Numbered from the stretch's first letter, positions 24,548-38,298 are shown. The stretch is 64,000 nt of DNA from Bradyrhizobium genosp. L (GCF_015624485.1 NZ_CP061378.1:1178001-1242000); one strand, 5' to 3'. Made by a program: numbers and translations. The notes: generated by a model from the letters alone, not told the origin.

Positions 24548-25087
24548 ATGTCACGCATCGCGCCGCTGGCGCCGCCCTATGCGGCGGACGTTCAACAGCA
24601 TTTCGACCGCATCATGCGCGGCAAGCCGCCGCTGCTGCTGTTTCGCGTGATGGCCGGCCATGCGCGCGCCTGGGAGAAGTTTCGCGGCGGCGGCCTGCTC
24701 GATCGCGGGCCGCTCTCCCTGCGCCAGCGCGAGATCGTGATCGACCGCACCTGTGCGCTCAATGCCTGCGAATATGAATGGGGCGTGCATGTCACAGCGT
24801 TCGGCGCGGCTGCGACTTTTTCAGAGGCGCAGGTCCATGCCACCGTGCACAGCAGCGCGGACGCAGCGTGCTGGTCGCCGGCCGAGCAGGCGATGTTGGC
24901 TGCGGTCGATGGGCTGCATGCGCGCGCGACGCTCGACGACGCCGAGTTCGCGGCGCTGTCGGCGCATTACGACGAGGATCAGATCCTGGAGATCATTTTG
25001 CTGTGCGGCTTCTACCGCACGGTGTCGTATCTCGCCAACGCGCTGGCGTTGCCGCTGGAGGCGGATGCGGCAAGGTTTCCGAAGTGA
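24548..25087 (+). CDS. Carboxymuconolactone decarboxylase-family protein
   Basis: A 179-residue all-helical protein of the CMD/AhpD-like superfamily. The core LSLRQREIVIDRTCALNACEYEWGVHV (abbreviated motif near residues 58-84) has the Arg-Glu, Cys and His positions of the family, but the Cys pair is C-x4-C, not the redox C-x-x-C of AhpD, so thiol-peroxidase activity is doubtful. It faces the HxlR regulator across a double operator and is probably its target. The reaction is unknown; a role against an electrophilic compound would suit HxlR control but is speculative. Confidence 0.85.
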   Translation: MSRIAPLAPPYAADVQQHFDRIMRGKPPLLLFRVMAGHARAWEKFRGGGLLDRGPLSLRQREIVIDRTCALNACEYEWGVHVTAFGAAATFSEAQVHATVHSSADAACWSPAEQAMLAAVDGLHARATLDDAEFAALSAHYDEDQILEIILLCGFYRTVSYLANALALPLEADAARFPK

Positions 25088-25091
25088 GATT

Positions 25092-25171
25092 GTAGGGTGG
25101 GCAAAGCGCAGCGTGCCCACCACTCTTGCACTGCTCGTGATGGTGGGCACGCTTCGCTTTGCCCACCCTAC
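25092..25171. repeat. Long perfect inverted repeat, family C
   Basis: Arms of about 30 bases (GTAGGGTGGGCAAAGCGCAG... and its complement ending CCCACCCTAC) enclose a loop of about 20 bases, so the transcript would form a strong hairpin. It sits between the convergent CMD-family and kdsD genes and may end transcription from both sides. Confidence 0.85.
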
Positions 25172-25183
25172 GGATCGTGATCG

Positions 25184-26191
25184 TTACGCCACGCCGGCGC
25201 GCAGCAGATCGTGCAGATGGATGATCCCGACTGGCTTCTTCGCGTCTGTTACGATCAGCGTCGTGATCTTCGATGCGTTGAGCAGTTCCAGTGCTTCGCC
25301 GGCGAGCATGTCGCGGCTGATCGTCTTCGGCGTCTTGGTCATGACCTCGTCGACCGAGAGCGTGAGCAGCTCGGGGCGCATCTGCCGGCGCAGATCGCCG
25401 TCGGTGACGATGCCCACGATATGGCCGCGGTCATCGACGATGCCGACACAGCCAAATCCCTTCGAAGTCATCTCGACCAGCGCATCCGACATTTTGGTGC
25501 CGAGCGGCTTCAAGGGCACCGCGTCACCGGAATGCATGAGGTCGCCGGTGGTTTTCAGCAGCGCGCCGAGCTTGCCGCCCGGATGCAGCACGCTGAAATC
25601 GGTCGAGGTGAAGCCGCGGCCCTCGAGCAGCGCGATCGCCAGCGCATCGCCGAGCGCCAGCATCATCAGCGTCGAGGTGGTCGGCGCGAGATTATGCGGG
25701 CAGGCCTCGCGCGCCTTCGGCAAGGTCAGCTGCACGTCGGCGGCCTTGCTCAGCGTCGAATCCTTGTCGGCGGTCATCGCGATCAGGGGAATGCTGAAGC
25801 GTGCCGCATAGGCGATCAGGTTGCGCATCTCCGCCTGCTCGCCGGACCACGACAGCGCGAAGATCGCATCATCTGACGTGATCATGCCGAGATCGCCATG
25901 GCTGGCTTCGGCGGAGTGCACGAAGAACGCCGGCGTCCCGGTCGAGGCGAAGGTCGCGGCGATCTTGCGGCCGATATGGCCCGACTTGCCGAGCCCGGTG
26001 ACGATCACGCGCCCTTTCAGCTTGCGGATCAGCTCGGCGGCCGCCGCAAACGAGGTCGCAAGGTCGGATTTGAGCGCAGCGGACAGCGCGGCGATGCCGC
26101 TGGCTTCGGCATCGAGGGTGCGGAGCGCCGATTGAACAGCGCCGTCGTCGCGGCCGGATGATTTGGTCATCAGCGGTTTCGGTTTGGCCAT
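25184..26191 (-). CDS. kdsD: Arabinose-5-phosphate isomerase (KpsF/GutQ/KdsD family)
   Basis: A 335-residue enzyme interconverting ribulose-5-phosphate and arabinose-5-phosphate, the first step of Kdo synthesis for lipopolysaccharide. The N-terminal SIS domain (about 30-200) contains VIVTGLGKSGHIGRKIA and FVHSAEASHGDLGMI; two CBS domains follow (about 215-335; LMHSGDAVP, VMTKTPKTI). ATG 26191 is preferred over the GTG nine codons upstream, since homologues start close to it. The neighbouring gene, on the opposite strand, encodes an outer-membrane barrel protein, in keeping with an envelope locus. KpsF and GutQ paralogues have the same reaction and cannot be told apart here. Confidence 0.93.
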   Translation of the reverse strand: MAKPKPLMTKSSGRDDGAVQSALRTLDAEASGIAALSAALKSDLATSFAAAAELIRKLKGRVIVTGLGKSGHIGRKIAATFASTGTPAFFVHSAEASHGDLGMITSDDAIFALSWSGEQAEMRNLIAYAARFSIPLIAMTADKDSTLSKAADVQLTLPKAREACPHNLAPTTSTLMMLALGDALAIALLEGRGFTSTDFSVLHPGGKLGALLKTTGDLMHSGDAVPLKPLGTKMSDALVEMTSKGFGCVGIVDDRGHIVGIVTDGDLRRQMRPELLTLSVDEVMTKTPKTISRDMLAGEALELLNASKITTLIVTDAKKPVGIIHLHDLLRAGVA

Positions 26192-26379
26192 ACTGGATTC
26201 CAGGGGAGGGTTTTGCACCCGGGCGTCTCCCTTAGCACGGTCGCTTCAACGAAGCGACGCAGGGCGGCCAATCCTCAACGGCCCATTAACCATAATTGTT
26301 TTAACTCCATTAACGACGATTTCCGCCGCAGTGCGCGGCGGGTCGTCAAGCGTATGAATTCGTTGGGGTATTTTCCATC

Positions 26380-28119
26380 GTGGTGCGGAGGCCAACAAAG
26401 GGCCGGGATGGGCGCGGACGCCTCGTTCGCGTTGCCTTGCCATGCCTTTTGTTGATCGCGGCCTCGGATACCGCCGGCGCCCAGACCGTGACGCCGGATC
26501 TGTTCAGCCCGAACCGGCAGAGCCAGATCATCAATCCCGATTCGCCGCTGCGCCGGACCACTGCCGACGCGCTCGATCCGTTGACCGGAACGAGGCTGCC
26601 GGACCCGGATCGCGACCGGCGCGGCTCGTCATCCACTTCGACGTCCACGACGCAGATCGGGCAGATCCCGACCTATGGGCTGCCGGCCGCCAACGGCGCC
26701 TCCACCTCCGGCTACGACTCGCTCAACCGCAAGCGCCTGAAGCTGAAATATTATCCCGGCCAGGCCAAGCCGAAGCCGCCGCCGGGGCCCGGCTCGCCGG
26801 TGCCCGCACCGCCGCCGCTGAACGCGGCCGGCCAGCTGCGGCTGTCGATCCCGCCCTCGGAGACCGCGAGCAAGCCGCCGGTGCCGCCGGCGATGGCCGG
26901 CAACATCACGGGCCAGCCGCCGCGCAGGCGGTTGAAGATCGACGACGATCCGTTCGGCGCGGTCGGCGATTACGCGGGCTCGTTCATGGTCAAGACCGCT
27001 GTCGAGGTGATGGCCGGTTACGACACCAATCCGGGGCGGCTGAACCAGCCGCAGGGCCGGGCCTTCTACATGGTCGCGCCGGAATTCCTCGCCGTGTCGG
27101 ACTGGGAACGTCACTCGGTCGTCGCCGATCTGCGCGGCTCCTTCACCGGCTACAATTCCCCCCTGACGCCGAACGCCGACGGCACGCCGCTGTCGGCGCC
27201 GCTCGACGTCGACCGGCCGAGCTTCAACGGCCATATCGACGGCCGGCTCGACGTCTCAAGGGACACCCACCTCACCGGCGAGGTGCGCCTGCTGGTCGCG
27301 ACCGACAATCCCGGCAGCCCGAACATCCAGACCGGCCTCGACAAATATCCGATCTACACCACGGTCGGCGGCACCTTCGGCTTCGACCAGAATTTCAACC
27401 GCCTGCAAGTCTCCGGCGGCGCCACCATCGACCGCACCGACTATCAATGGTCGAAGCTCACCGACGGCACCATGTCGTCGAACGACGACCGCAACTTCAC
27501 CCAGTATGGCGGCGTCGCCCGCGTCAGCTACGAGCTGACACCGGCGGTGAAGCCGTTCGTCGAGGTGCAGGGCGACAGCCGCGTCCACGATCTCACTCTC
27601 GACCGCAACGGCTATGCGCGCGATTCGGCCGGCGGCTACGCCAAGGCCGGCAGCTCCTTCGAGTTCACGCGGCTGTTGTTCGGCGAGGTCTCGGTCGGCT
27701 ACGCCATGCGCGACTATGCCGACACGCGGCTCGGCCGCCTCGAGGGCCTGCTCACCACGGCCTCGCTGACCTGGACCGCGACGCCGCTGACGACGGCGAA
27801 ATTCTATTCCGACACCCAGCTCGGCGAAACCACGCTGCCCGGCACCTCGGGCGTGCTGTCGCGCACCTATACCGTCGAGGTCGATCACGACTTCCGCCGC
27901 TGGCTGAGCGCGGTCGGCAAGTTCACCTACGGCACCCTCGAATACAAGGGCGACAGCCGCAACGACACCATCTACTCGGTGTCGACAGACATCATCTACA
28001 AGATGACCCGCAGCCTCTGGATCAAGGGCACCATCCGCCGCGACTGGCTGGACTCCAACCAGCCGCTGAACAACTCGGCGTCGACGGTGGTGATGCTGGG
28101 GGTGAGGGTGCAGAATTGA
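26380..28119 (+). CDS. Outer-membrane beta-barrel protein (BBP2-type)
   Basis: A 579-residue protein starting at GTG 26380 (a second GTG follows directly). Residues 1-33 form a signal peptide ending near DTAGA-QT. Residues 35-195 are Pro/Ser/Asn-rich and probably disordered, and from about 200 the sequence alternates polar and hydrophobic residues as in beta-barrels, ending with a C-terminal motif (VMLGVRVQN). The barrel resembles the putative beta-barrel porin 2 family often found near surface-polysaccharide genes. The promoter lies in the 188-base gap shared with kdsD. Substrate and function are unknown. Confidence 0.82.
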   Translation: MVRRPTKGRDGRGRLVRVALPCLLLIAASDTAGAQTVTPDLFSPNRQSQIINPDSPLRRTTADALDPLTGTRLPDPDRDRRGSSSTSTSTTQIGQIPTYGLPAANGASTSGYDSLNRKRLKLKYYPGQAKPKPPPGPGSPVPAPPPLNAAGQLRLSIPPSETASKPPVPPAMAGNITGQPPRRRLKIDDDPFGAVGDYAGSFMVKTAVEVMAGYDTNPGRLNQPQGRAFYMVAPEFLAVSDWERHSVVADLRGSFTGYNSPLTPNADGTPLSAPLDVDRPSFNGHIDGRLDVSRDTHLTGEVRLLVATDNPGSPNIQTGLDKYPIYTTVGGTFGFDQNFNRLQVSGGATIDRTDYQWSKLTDGTMSSNDDRNFTQYGGVARVSYELTPAVKPFVEVQGDSRVHDLTLDRNGYARDSAGGYAKAGSSFEFTRLLFGEVSVGYAMRDYADTRLGRLEGLLTTASLTWTATPLTTAKFYSDTQLGETTLPGTSGVLSRTYTVEVDHDFRRWLSAVGKFTYGTLEYKGDSRNDTIYSVSTDIIYKMTRSLWIKGTIRRDWLDSNQPLNNSASTVVMLGVRVQN

Positions 28120-28155
28120 TGTTCGGAGACGCGTAGGGCGCGCCACACCGAAGGT

Positions 28156-28257
28156 GTCATGCCCCGCGAAGGCGGGGCATCCAGTACGCCGCGGCTTCTC
28201 CGTATCTCACTGGCGTCTCTGGAATACTGGGGCGCCCGCTTTCGCGGGCGACGACAG
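28156..28257. repeat. Palindromic intergenic repeat, family D
   Basis: A composite of two hairpins: ATGCCCCGCGAAGGCGGGGCAT (shown in part as GCCCCGCGAAGGCGGGGC) and GGCGCCCGCTTTCGCGGGCG. It lies between the convergent barrel-protein and gltD genes. I recall similar elements ending gene pairs in Bradyrhizobium. Confidence 0.75.
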
Positions 28258-28297
28258 TTGAGTTGGTAATTGCAAGTTGGGCGTACCCGCAGCCGCT

Positions 28298-29755
28298 TTA
28301 CCGCGGCAAATCCGTCTTCCCCATCAAAAACGTATCGATCGCGCGGGCGCAGAGCCGGCCTTCGCGGATCGCCCACACCACCAGCGACTGGCCGCGGCGC
28401 ATGTCGCCGGCGGCGAAGACCTTGGCCTTTGAGGTCTGGTAGTCCTGCAAATTGGCGCGGACGTTGCCGCGCTGGTCGAGATCGACGCCCAGGGTCTTGA
28501 GCAGGCCGTCGTGCACGGGGTGCACAAAGCCCATCGCCAGCAGCACGAGCTCGGCGTCGAGTGTGAACTCGGTGCCGGGCAGAGGCTTGAACTTGTCGTC
28601 GACCTTGATGCAATGCAGCTTGGTGACCTTGCCGTCGACGCCCTCGAATTTCTGGGTCAGCACGGCGAATTCGCGCGCCGCGCCTTCGGCCTGGCTCGAC
28701 GAGGTCCGCATCTTCAGCGGCCAGTTCGGCCAGGTCAGGGCCTTGTTCTCGCGCTCGGGCGGCGCCGTCATGATCTCGAGCTGGGTCACGGACTTGGCGC
28801 CCTGGCGGAACGAGGTGCCGATGCAGTCCGAGCCGGTGTCGCCGCCACCGATCACGACGACATGTTTGCCGCCGGCGAGGATGTCGGTCACGCCGTTCAG
28901 CGGCTCGCCGGAGACGCGGCGGTTCTGCTGCGGCAGGAAGTCCATCGCGAAATGGATGCCCTGGAGATCGCGGCCGGGGATCGGCAGGTCGCGCGGGGCT
29001 TCCGCGCCGCCGGTCAGCGCCACGGCGTCGTACTGTTTTGCCAGTTCCTGCGGGTCGATCGCACCCGTCGTGTTGCCGCCGATCGCCTTGCCGTAGTGGA
29101 AGGTGACGCCCTCGGCTTCCATCTGCGTCACGCGGCGGTCGATGACGCCCTTCTCCATCTTGAAGTCGGGAATGCCGTAGCGCAGCAGGCCGCCGGCCTT
29201 GGCGTACTTCTCAAACAGATGCACGTCATGGCCGGCACGCGCGAGCTGCTGCGCGCATGCCATGCCGGCCGGGCCGGAGCCGACAACGGCGACCTTCTTG
29301 CCGGTTTTCTGGAGCGCGATCTCCGGCTTCAGCCAGCCTTCGTCCCAGGCGCGGTCGACGATCGCGCATTCGATGGTCTTGATGGTGACCGGGTTGTCGT
29401 CGATGTTGAGCGTACAGGACGCCTCGCACGGCGCCGGGCAGATCCGCCCGGTGAACTCCGGGAAGTTGTTGGTCGAGTGCAGGTTGCGCGCGGCCTCTTC
29501 CCAATTGTTCTGGTAGACGAGGTCGTTGAAGTCGGGGATCTGGTTGTTGACCGGGCAGCCCGGCGTGCCCGGCTCGGCCGAGCCGGTGCCGTGGCAATAG
29601 GGGATGCCGCAATTCATGCAGCGCGCTGCCTGGTCGCGGGTATCTTTCTCGCTCAGCGGAATCACGAACTCGTCGAAGTTCTTCAGCCGGTCGGCAACCG
29701 GCTCGTACTTGCGGTCGTGCCGCTCGATCTCGAGAAAACCTGTGATCTTGCCCAT
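28298..29755 (-). CDS. gltD: Glutamate synthase small (beta) subunit
   Basis: A 485-residue subunit of NADPH-dependent GOGAT. The N-terminal Fe-S region has the cysteines of [11 protein letters not shown] (residues 46-56) and CPVNN; the FAD-binding motif is [13 protein letters not shown] and the NADPH motif [11 protein letters not shown]. It transfers electrons from NADPH to the large subunit for making two glutamates from glutamine and 2-oxoglutarate. gltB lies 93 bases upstream on the same strand with a family B repeat between, so the pair is likely one operon. Length and motifs are complete. Confidence 0.97.
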   Translation of the reverse strand: MGKITGFLEIERHDRKYEPVADRLKNFDEFVIPLSEKDTRDQAARCMNCGIPYCHGTGSAEPGTPGCPVNNQIPDFNDLVYQNNWEEAARNLHSTNNFPEFTGRICPAPCEASCTLNIDDNPVTIKTIECAIVDRAWDEGWLKPEIALQKTGKKVAVVGSGPAGMACAQQLARAGHDVHLFEKYAKAGGLLRYGIPDFKMEKGVIDRRVTQMEAEGVTFHYGKAIGGNTTGAIDPQELAKQYDAVALTGGAEAPRDLPIPGRDLQGIHFAMDFLPQQNRRVSGEPLNGVTDILAGGKHVVVIGGGDTGSDCIGTSFRQGAKSVTQLEIMTAPPERENKALTWPNWPLKMRTSSSQAEGAAREFAVLTQKFEGVDGKVTKLHCIKVDDKFKPLPGTEFTLDAELVLLAMGFVHPVHDGLLKTLGVDLDQRGNVRANLQDYQTSKAKVFAAGDMRRGQSLVVWAIREGRLCARAIDTFLMGKTDLPR

Positions 29756-29787
29756 TAAACCCGATGCCCCTGCATCTCAGTTGTTCC

Positions 29788-29827
29788 GGTCATTCCGGGA
29801 TGCGCGAAGCGCAGACCCGGAATCTCG
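29788..29827. repeat. Palindromic intergenic repeat, family B (short form)
   Basis: GTCATTCCGGGATGCG... pairs with ...CGCAGACCCGGAATC, a shorter relative of the element at 6601. It sits between gltB and gltD in the same transcript, where it could act as an mRNA-stabilising hairpin and uncouple expression of the two subunits. Confidence 0.75.
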
Positions 29828-29848
29828 AAGTTGTTTCGTCTCGTGATG

Positions 29849-34600
<4,752 letters not shown>

Positions 34601-35071
34601 GTGTCCTCTCCCTCTGTTAAGGGGCCTCACCGTCTTTGGCGCACCTTGGACGTTGCGGCACCCACCGGGCCACCGCTCGTCCGCCGCGAGCCGCATTTTC
34701 CTTAATTCAGACGACGGGCGTTCAACGTCCCTGTGGAACAGCCCTGCCTGCAGCATTCTCAGAGCCCGGGGCACCGAGTTTCGTTGCAATCCCTGTGCCG
34801 GGATGGCCCCGAAATTGAGACAGCCTTGCTGTCCTAACTCCGACCTTGCCAAATTTTTGTCTATCACACAAGCGCGTGCAAGTCCTCGTCCGCATGCTCG
34901 GATCGAGCGGCTCGCCCGGGCCGCGCCGCCCCTGATTTGAAGCAAGCGCGCCGCGATCTGGCCCAAGGAGCGACCAAGGACCGCCGGAATTAGAAATGAA
35001 ATTTCGCGTCAAGGCAAAGCCGGAAAGAGAGCGGGAAGCTCCCCGGGGAGGGGCAGTCAGGAGTAACGGCG
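34601..35071. other. Divergent intergenic region between gltB and a secreted-protein gene
   Basis: A 471-base gap that must hold the gltB promoter (minus strand) and the promoter of the 35072 gene (plus strand). An AT-rich stretch near 34845-34875 is a likely promoter area. I saw no convincing palindrome, small gene or known riboswitch here. Confidence 0.4.
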
Positions 35072-35854
35072 ATGAAGTTGTTCACAGGAGGATGGGTTGC
35101 AGTGGCCGGTCTGGCGCTCGGCGCAGCCTCGGCGCAGGCCCAGCTCTTGGCGCCGGCGCGGATCGGCAGCCCGGCGGTCGTCAGGGTCTCCGACTTCGAG
35201 CAGCCCTATGCGGCGATGCCCGAGGTGCCGCCGCCACCGCGCTACGGCCGACTGCCGAGCCTGCTGCCGCCGGTGGAGGTCTACACCGTGCTGCGCGACA
35301 ACGGCTATCTGCCGCTCGGCGCGCCACGGCAGCGCGGCTTCGTCTACACCATCTCGGTGATCGACCATGGCGGCGATGACGGCCGGCTGGTGATCGACGC
35401 CCGCGACGGCCACATCATCCGCTTCATCCCGGCCTACGCCATGGGCGACGATTTCGATGGCGAACTGACCGCGACCTACGGACCGGTTGGCGCGATGCCA
35501 CAGCCGATCCAGGCCCGCGTGCCGCGTCCGCCGGCCTCCATTCCGCATGTCGCGCGGCGCTCCGTGCCGGTGCCGAAACGTAGCCCGCTCGCCGTGGCCA
35601 AGCCCGCGGAGCCGCCGGCTGCCGCCCAGGCCGCCGCGCCGGAGCCTGCTCCGACCCAGGCGGCCGCGCCCGTGCCCGAGCCGGCTCCGCAGGCGGTCGC
35701 CGCCGCGCCGAAGCCGGCCGAGGCCGCGACGCAGCCGCCGGCAGCTCAGGCCACCCCACAGGCCGACACGACGACCGTCGGCAAAGCCGCCACGCCAGCC
35801 GCGCCCGCGATCCTGCCGACCCAGGAAATGCCGAAGGTGCAGGGATTGCAGTGA
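35072..35854 (+). CDS. Secreted Pro/Ala-rich protein, unknown function
   Basis: A 260-residue protein with a clear signal peptide (cleavage near AQA-QL, residue 24). Residues 25-135 look folded, with a PepSY-like run (VYTVLRDNGYLPLG ... DGRLVIDARDGHIIRFIPAY), and the C-terminal half (140-260) is a low-complexity Pro/Ala/Glu/Lys tail. Such tails often cross the periplasm or peptidoglycan. A good AGTAACGGCG leader precedes ATG 35072. No recognised domain beyond this; it is followed by a terminator and convergent with the hsp20 gene. Confidence 0.72.
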   Translation: MKLFTGGWVAVAGLALGAASAQAQLLAPARIGSPAVVRVSDFEQPYAAMPEVPPPPRYGRLPSLLPPVEVYTVLRDNGYLPLGAPRQRGFVYTISVIDHGGDDGRLVIDARDGHIIRFIPAYAMGDDFDGELTATYGPVGAMPQPIQARVPRPPASIPHVARRSVPVPKRSPLAVAKPAEPPAAAQAAAPEPAPTQAAAPVPEPAPQAVAAAPKPAEAATQPPAAQATPQADTTTVGKAATPAAPAILPTQEMPKVQGLQ

Positions 35855-35874
35855 CAGCTGCGAAGCCAAAATAA

Positions 35875-35900
35875 AAACGCCCCGGTTTCCCGGGGCGTTT
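35875..35900. terminator. Bidirectional Rho-independent terminator
   Basis: A-rich sequence, then CGCCCCGG, a TTT loop, CCGGGGCG and TTT. The A and T runs on both sides allow it to stop transcription of the secreted-protein gene from the left and hsp20 from the right. Confidence 0.85.
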
Positions 35901-35938
35901 CGCGTCGAGCCAATATCTGCTGACGACGCTGGACTTGT

Positions 35939-36409
35939 TTAGGCCGCGACCTTGCTGGCGTCGACGACCTGCGGAGCCTTCTCGCCGCCGGAGATCGGAA
36001 TGCTGCGAGGCTTCTTGGCCTCGGGAATCTCGCGGACGAGATCGACATGGAGCAGGCCGTTCTCGAGCGAGGCGTTCTTCACCTGCACGAAGTCGGCAAG
36101 CTGGAAGACGCGCTCGAAGGCGCGCGAGGCGATGCCGCGATAGAGCACCTCGGCCTTGTCGCCGGAGTTCTCGTTGGCACCCTTCTCGCCCTTGATCGTC
36201 AGCGTGTTCTCCTTCGCGACGATCGAAAGCTCGGCCTGCGAGAAGCCGGAGACCGCAACGCTGATCCGGTACGCGTTCTCGCCGGTGCGCTCGATGTTGT
36301 AGGGGGGATAGCCGGGGCTGCCGTCCGAGGTCACCTGGTCGAGCAGGTTGAAGAGGCGGTCGAAGCCGACGGTGGAACGATAGAACGGAGTGAGGTCGTA
36401 GCTACGCAT
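35939..36409 (-). CDS. Small heat-shock protein (Hsp20/IbpA family)
   Basis: A 156-residue holdase chaperone. The start MRSYDLTPFYRSTVGFDRLF is the typical class A (IbpA-like) N-terminus of rhizobial sHsps. The alpha-crystallin domain covers about residues 36-125 (YNIERTGENAYRISVAVSGF ... GIASRAFERVFQLAD, shown in part), and the C-terminal I-x-I anchor is PRSIPIS. It would bind unfolding proteins under heat stress as large oligomers. The gene starts at ATG 36409, not at the long upstream frame. The 5' leader has ROSE thermometer features. It is alone in its operon. Confidence 0.95.
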   Translation of the reverse strand: MRSYDLTPFYRSTVGFDRLFNLLDQVTSDGSPGYPPYNIERTGENAYRISVAVSGFSQAELSIVAKENTLTIKGEKGANENSGDKAEVLYRGIASRAFERVFQLADFVQVKNASLENGLLHVDLVREIPEAKKPRSIPISGGEKAPQVVDASKVAA

Positions 36410-36500
36410 AGGGTAGTCCTCCAATGAGCGACTGTTGCAGTTACCCGCCCGCCATCGGGCCGGGCTTAGATGTGTGCAGCCTGATGTTCCGGTTCCGAAA
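36410..36500 (-). promoter_or_regulatory. ROSE-like RNA thermometer before hsp20
   Basis: In the minus-strand leader, GGAGGA (36422-36417) lies 7 bases before the ATG and is preceded by TCGCT (36431-36427), the U-Y-G-C-U motif that masks the ribosome-binding site in ROSE elements. AGTC and GACT close this hairpin and a G faces a G of the SD, as in characterised ROSE structures. A second hairpin (GCCCG/CGGGC near 36445-36468) lies upstream. ROSE elements are known on Bradyrhizobium hsp genes. Confidence 0.65.
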
Positions 36501-36628
36501 CACACTGGTAGCGGCCTGCACTGAGGTGATATGGGAGGGGTAACGTTGCGTTCAAGAGGCGGAATCCGCGTCGCTTTTCGGCGCCCGTGCCCTTGATTTC
36601 CACCTCGTTCCACCAGCCGGTTCCCTGC

Positions 36629-37576
36629 ATGACGCTCGTCTCGATTCCCGCCAATCCGGTTCCGGAGGACGTCGTCAGCGGCACGATCAAGACTCCCGAC
36701 GGCGCCGAGCTGCGCTTCGCGCGCTGGGCGCCGCCGCCCGGCCGCAAGGGCACGGTCTGCGTGTTCGCCGGGCGCGGCGAGATGATCGAGAAGTATTTCG
36801 AGACGGTGCGCGATCTGCGCGACCGCGGCTTTGCGGTGGCGATGATCGACTGGCGCGGGCAGGGCCACTCGTCGCGGCGGCTGCGCGATCCGCGCAAGGG
36901 CTATGTGCGCAGCTTCGCCGACTACGAGATCGACGTCGAGACCTTCGTGCAGCAGGTGGTGCTGCCCGATTGTCCGCCGCCCTATTTCGCGCTGGCGCAT
37001 TCGATGGGCGGCGCGGTGCTGTTGCGCGTCGCGCATGCCGGCAAGCGCTGGTTCGACCGCATGGTGCTGTCGGCGCCGATGATCGACCTGCCGCGCCGCC
37101 GCGTATCGTTCTTTCCGAGCGCGCTGCTGCGGATCATGCGGCTGACCGGGCAGGGCGGCAACTACGTCCCCGGCGGCAGTGACGAGCTGGTCGGCACGGC
37201 GCCCTTCATCGGCAATCCAGTCACCAGCGATCCGGTGCGCCACGCCCGCAATGCCGCGATCCTCGAGGAAGATTCCACGCTCGGCATCGCCGCGCCGACG
37301 ATTGCCTGGGCCGACACTGCGTTCGCGGCGATGCGCACCTTCCGCGGCATGTCGTACCCGTCCGACATCCGCCAGCCGATCCTGATGCTGGCGGCGAGCA
37401 ATGACGAGGTGGTGTCGACCGCGGCGATCGAAGAATTCGCCTATCATCTACGCGCCGGCTCGCATCTCGTGATCGCCGGCGCCAAGCACGAGATCCTGCA
37501 GGAGCAGGACCGCTATCGCGCGCAGTTTTGGGCGGCGTTCGACGCCTTCGTGCCGGGCACGCCGCTGTTCAAGTAG
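36629..37576 (+). CDS. Alpha/beta hydrolase, lysophospholipase-like
   Basis: A 315-residue hydrolase of the PldB/monoacylglycerol-lipase type. The oxyanion loop is VFAGRGEMIEKYFE (about residues 43-56), the nucleophile Ser is in AHSMGG (about 128-133), and candidate Asp and His are in NDEVVS and GAKHEIL. Length is typical. The start could be ATG 36629 or GTG 36587; ATG is preferred as the extension is not protein-like. It is divergent from hsp20. The natural ester substrate is unknown; membrane-lipid turnover is the usual guess. Confidence 0.85.
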   Translation: MTLVSIPANPVPEDVVSGTIKTPDGAELRFARWAPPPGRKGTVCVFAGRGEMIEKYFETVRDLRDRGFAVAMIDWRGQGHSSRRLRDPRKGYVRSFADYEIDVETFVQQVVLPDCPPPYFALAHSMGGAVLLRVAHAGKRWFDRMVLSAPMIDLPRRRVSFFPSALLRIMRLTGQGGNYVPGGSDELVGTAPFIGNPVTSDPVRHARNAAILEEDSTLGIAAPTIAWADTAFAAMRTFRGMSYPSDIRQPILMLAASNDEVVSTAAIEEFAYHLRAGSHLVIAGAKHEILQEQDRYRAQFWAAFDAFVPGTPLFK

Positions 37577-37580
37577 GCAT

Positions 37581-37627
37581 AGCGTTTTCGAGCGAAGTGG
37601 ATCCCGGTTCGCGTGAAGAAAACGCGT
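37581..37627 (+). repeat. Palindromic intergenic repeat, family A copy 3
   Basis: A 47-base copy (GCGTTTTCGAGCGAAGTGG, then CCGGTTCGCGT and AAAACGCGTC) lying in the 62 bases between the convergent hydrolase and PCP-motif genes. Confidence 0.85.
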
Positions 37628-37638
37628 CGAACAAGAAT

Positions 37639-38298
37639 CTACGTGTTCAGCAGCGCGACGATGCGTTCCGGAAAGCGCCGCTCGACGAACAGCGTCCTGA
37701 CCTCGGCGACGGCAAGATAGCGGTCGCTGCCCTCGCCCTTGCCCATGATGTCGAGCAGCACCGGCCACTCGCCCAGCATCAGCATCGGATAATAGAAGTG
37801 CGTGATCGCCCAGGACGGTTCGTGCTCGTCCTTGGCGCGCTGGAAGTTGGCGGCCATGTAGGTCTTGACGTCGGATGCCGACAGTCCGCGCTCGGTGCCG
37901 CCATCCGGATTCGGATAGTCCTTGCCGAAGGTGGCGAGCCGCGCGATCTCGTCCTCATGCACCACGGCGTGTTCGTCGAGGATGCGCGAGCCGGCGCCGT
38001 GCTTGTCGAGCGGGCCGTTGCGTAGCTCGTCGAGGATCGCCCCTTGGGTCAGGCTGCGCAACTGGCTCAACGGGCCGATGCCGTTGGCCATCTCCGCCAC
38101 CATGAAGATCTGGGCGCCGGCGACCGCCGCCGGCAGGCCGTGCTTGCCGGTGGCGCGCTCGATGGTCGCGGTCAGCTCCGGCAGCGGCACGATGTGGCCG
38201 CCGACATAGCTGCCGGCGACCAGCGCGCGCAGGAACGGGCAGGGATTGTTGGGCGAAACCTGCGGGGCGGGCGCCCCGCTTGCGACCGGATCGGGCAT
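37639..38298 (-). CDS. Conserved hypothetical protein with PCP motif, possibly heme-thiolate peroxidase-like
   Basis: A 219-residue protein with no signal peptide or membrane span. The N-terminus NPCPFLRALVAGSYV resembles the Pro-Cys-Pro motif whose Cys ligates haem in chloroperoxidase/unspecific peroxygenase (Peroxidase_2) proteins. Later, DEHAVVHEDEIARL (about residues 111-124) could correspond to their E-H-D/S-x-x-R acid-base motif, though it is not exact. The C-terminal part has several aromatic residues (HFYYPML, GEWPVLLDIM). I do not recognise the family firmly; this peroxidase link is a hypothesis from motif order. It is probably monocistronic. Confidence 0.6.
   Translation of the reverse strand: MPDPVASGAPAPQVSPNNPCPFLRALVAGSYVGGHIVPLPELTATIERATGKHGLPAAVAGAQIFMVAEMANGIGPLSQLRSLTQGAILDELRNGPLDKHGAGSRILDEHAVVHEDEIARLATFGKDYPNPDGGTERGLSASDVKTYMAANFQRAKDEHEPSWAITHFYYPMLMLGEWPVLLDIMGKGEGSDRYLAVAEVRTLFVERRFPERIVALLNT

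Noticed and set aside
36410..37447. Extension of hsp20 to a 502-residue protein
   Set aside because: The added sequence is antisense to the hydrolase gene and passes through the ROSE-like leader; the sHsp N-terminus is at 36409.
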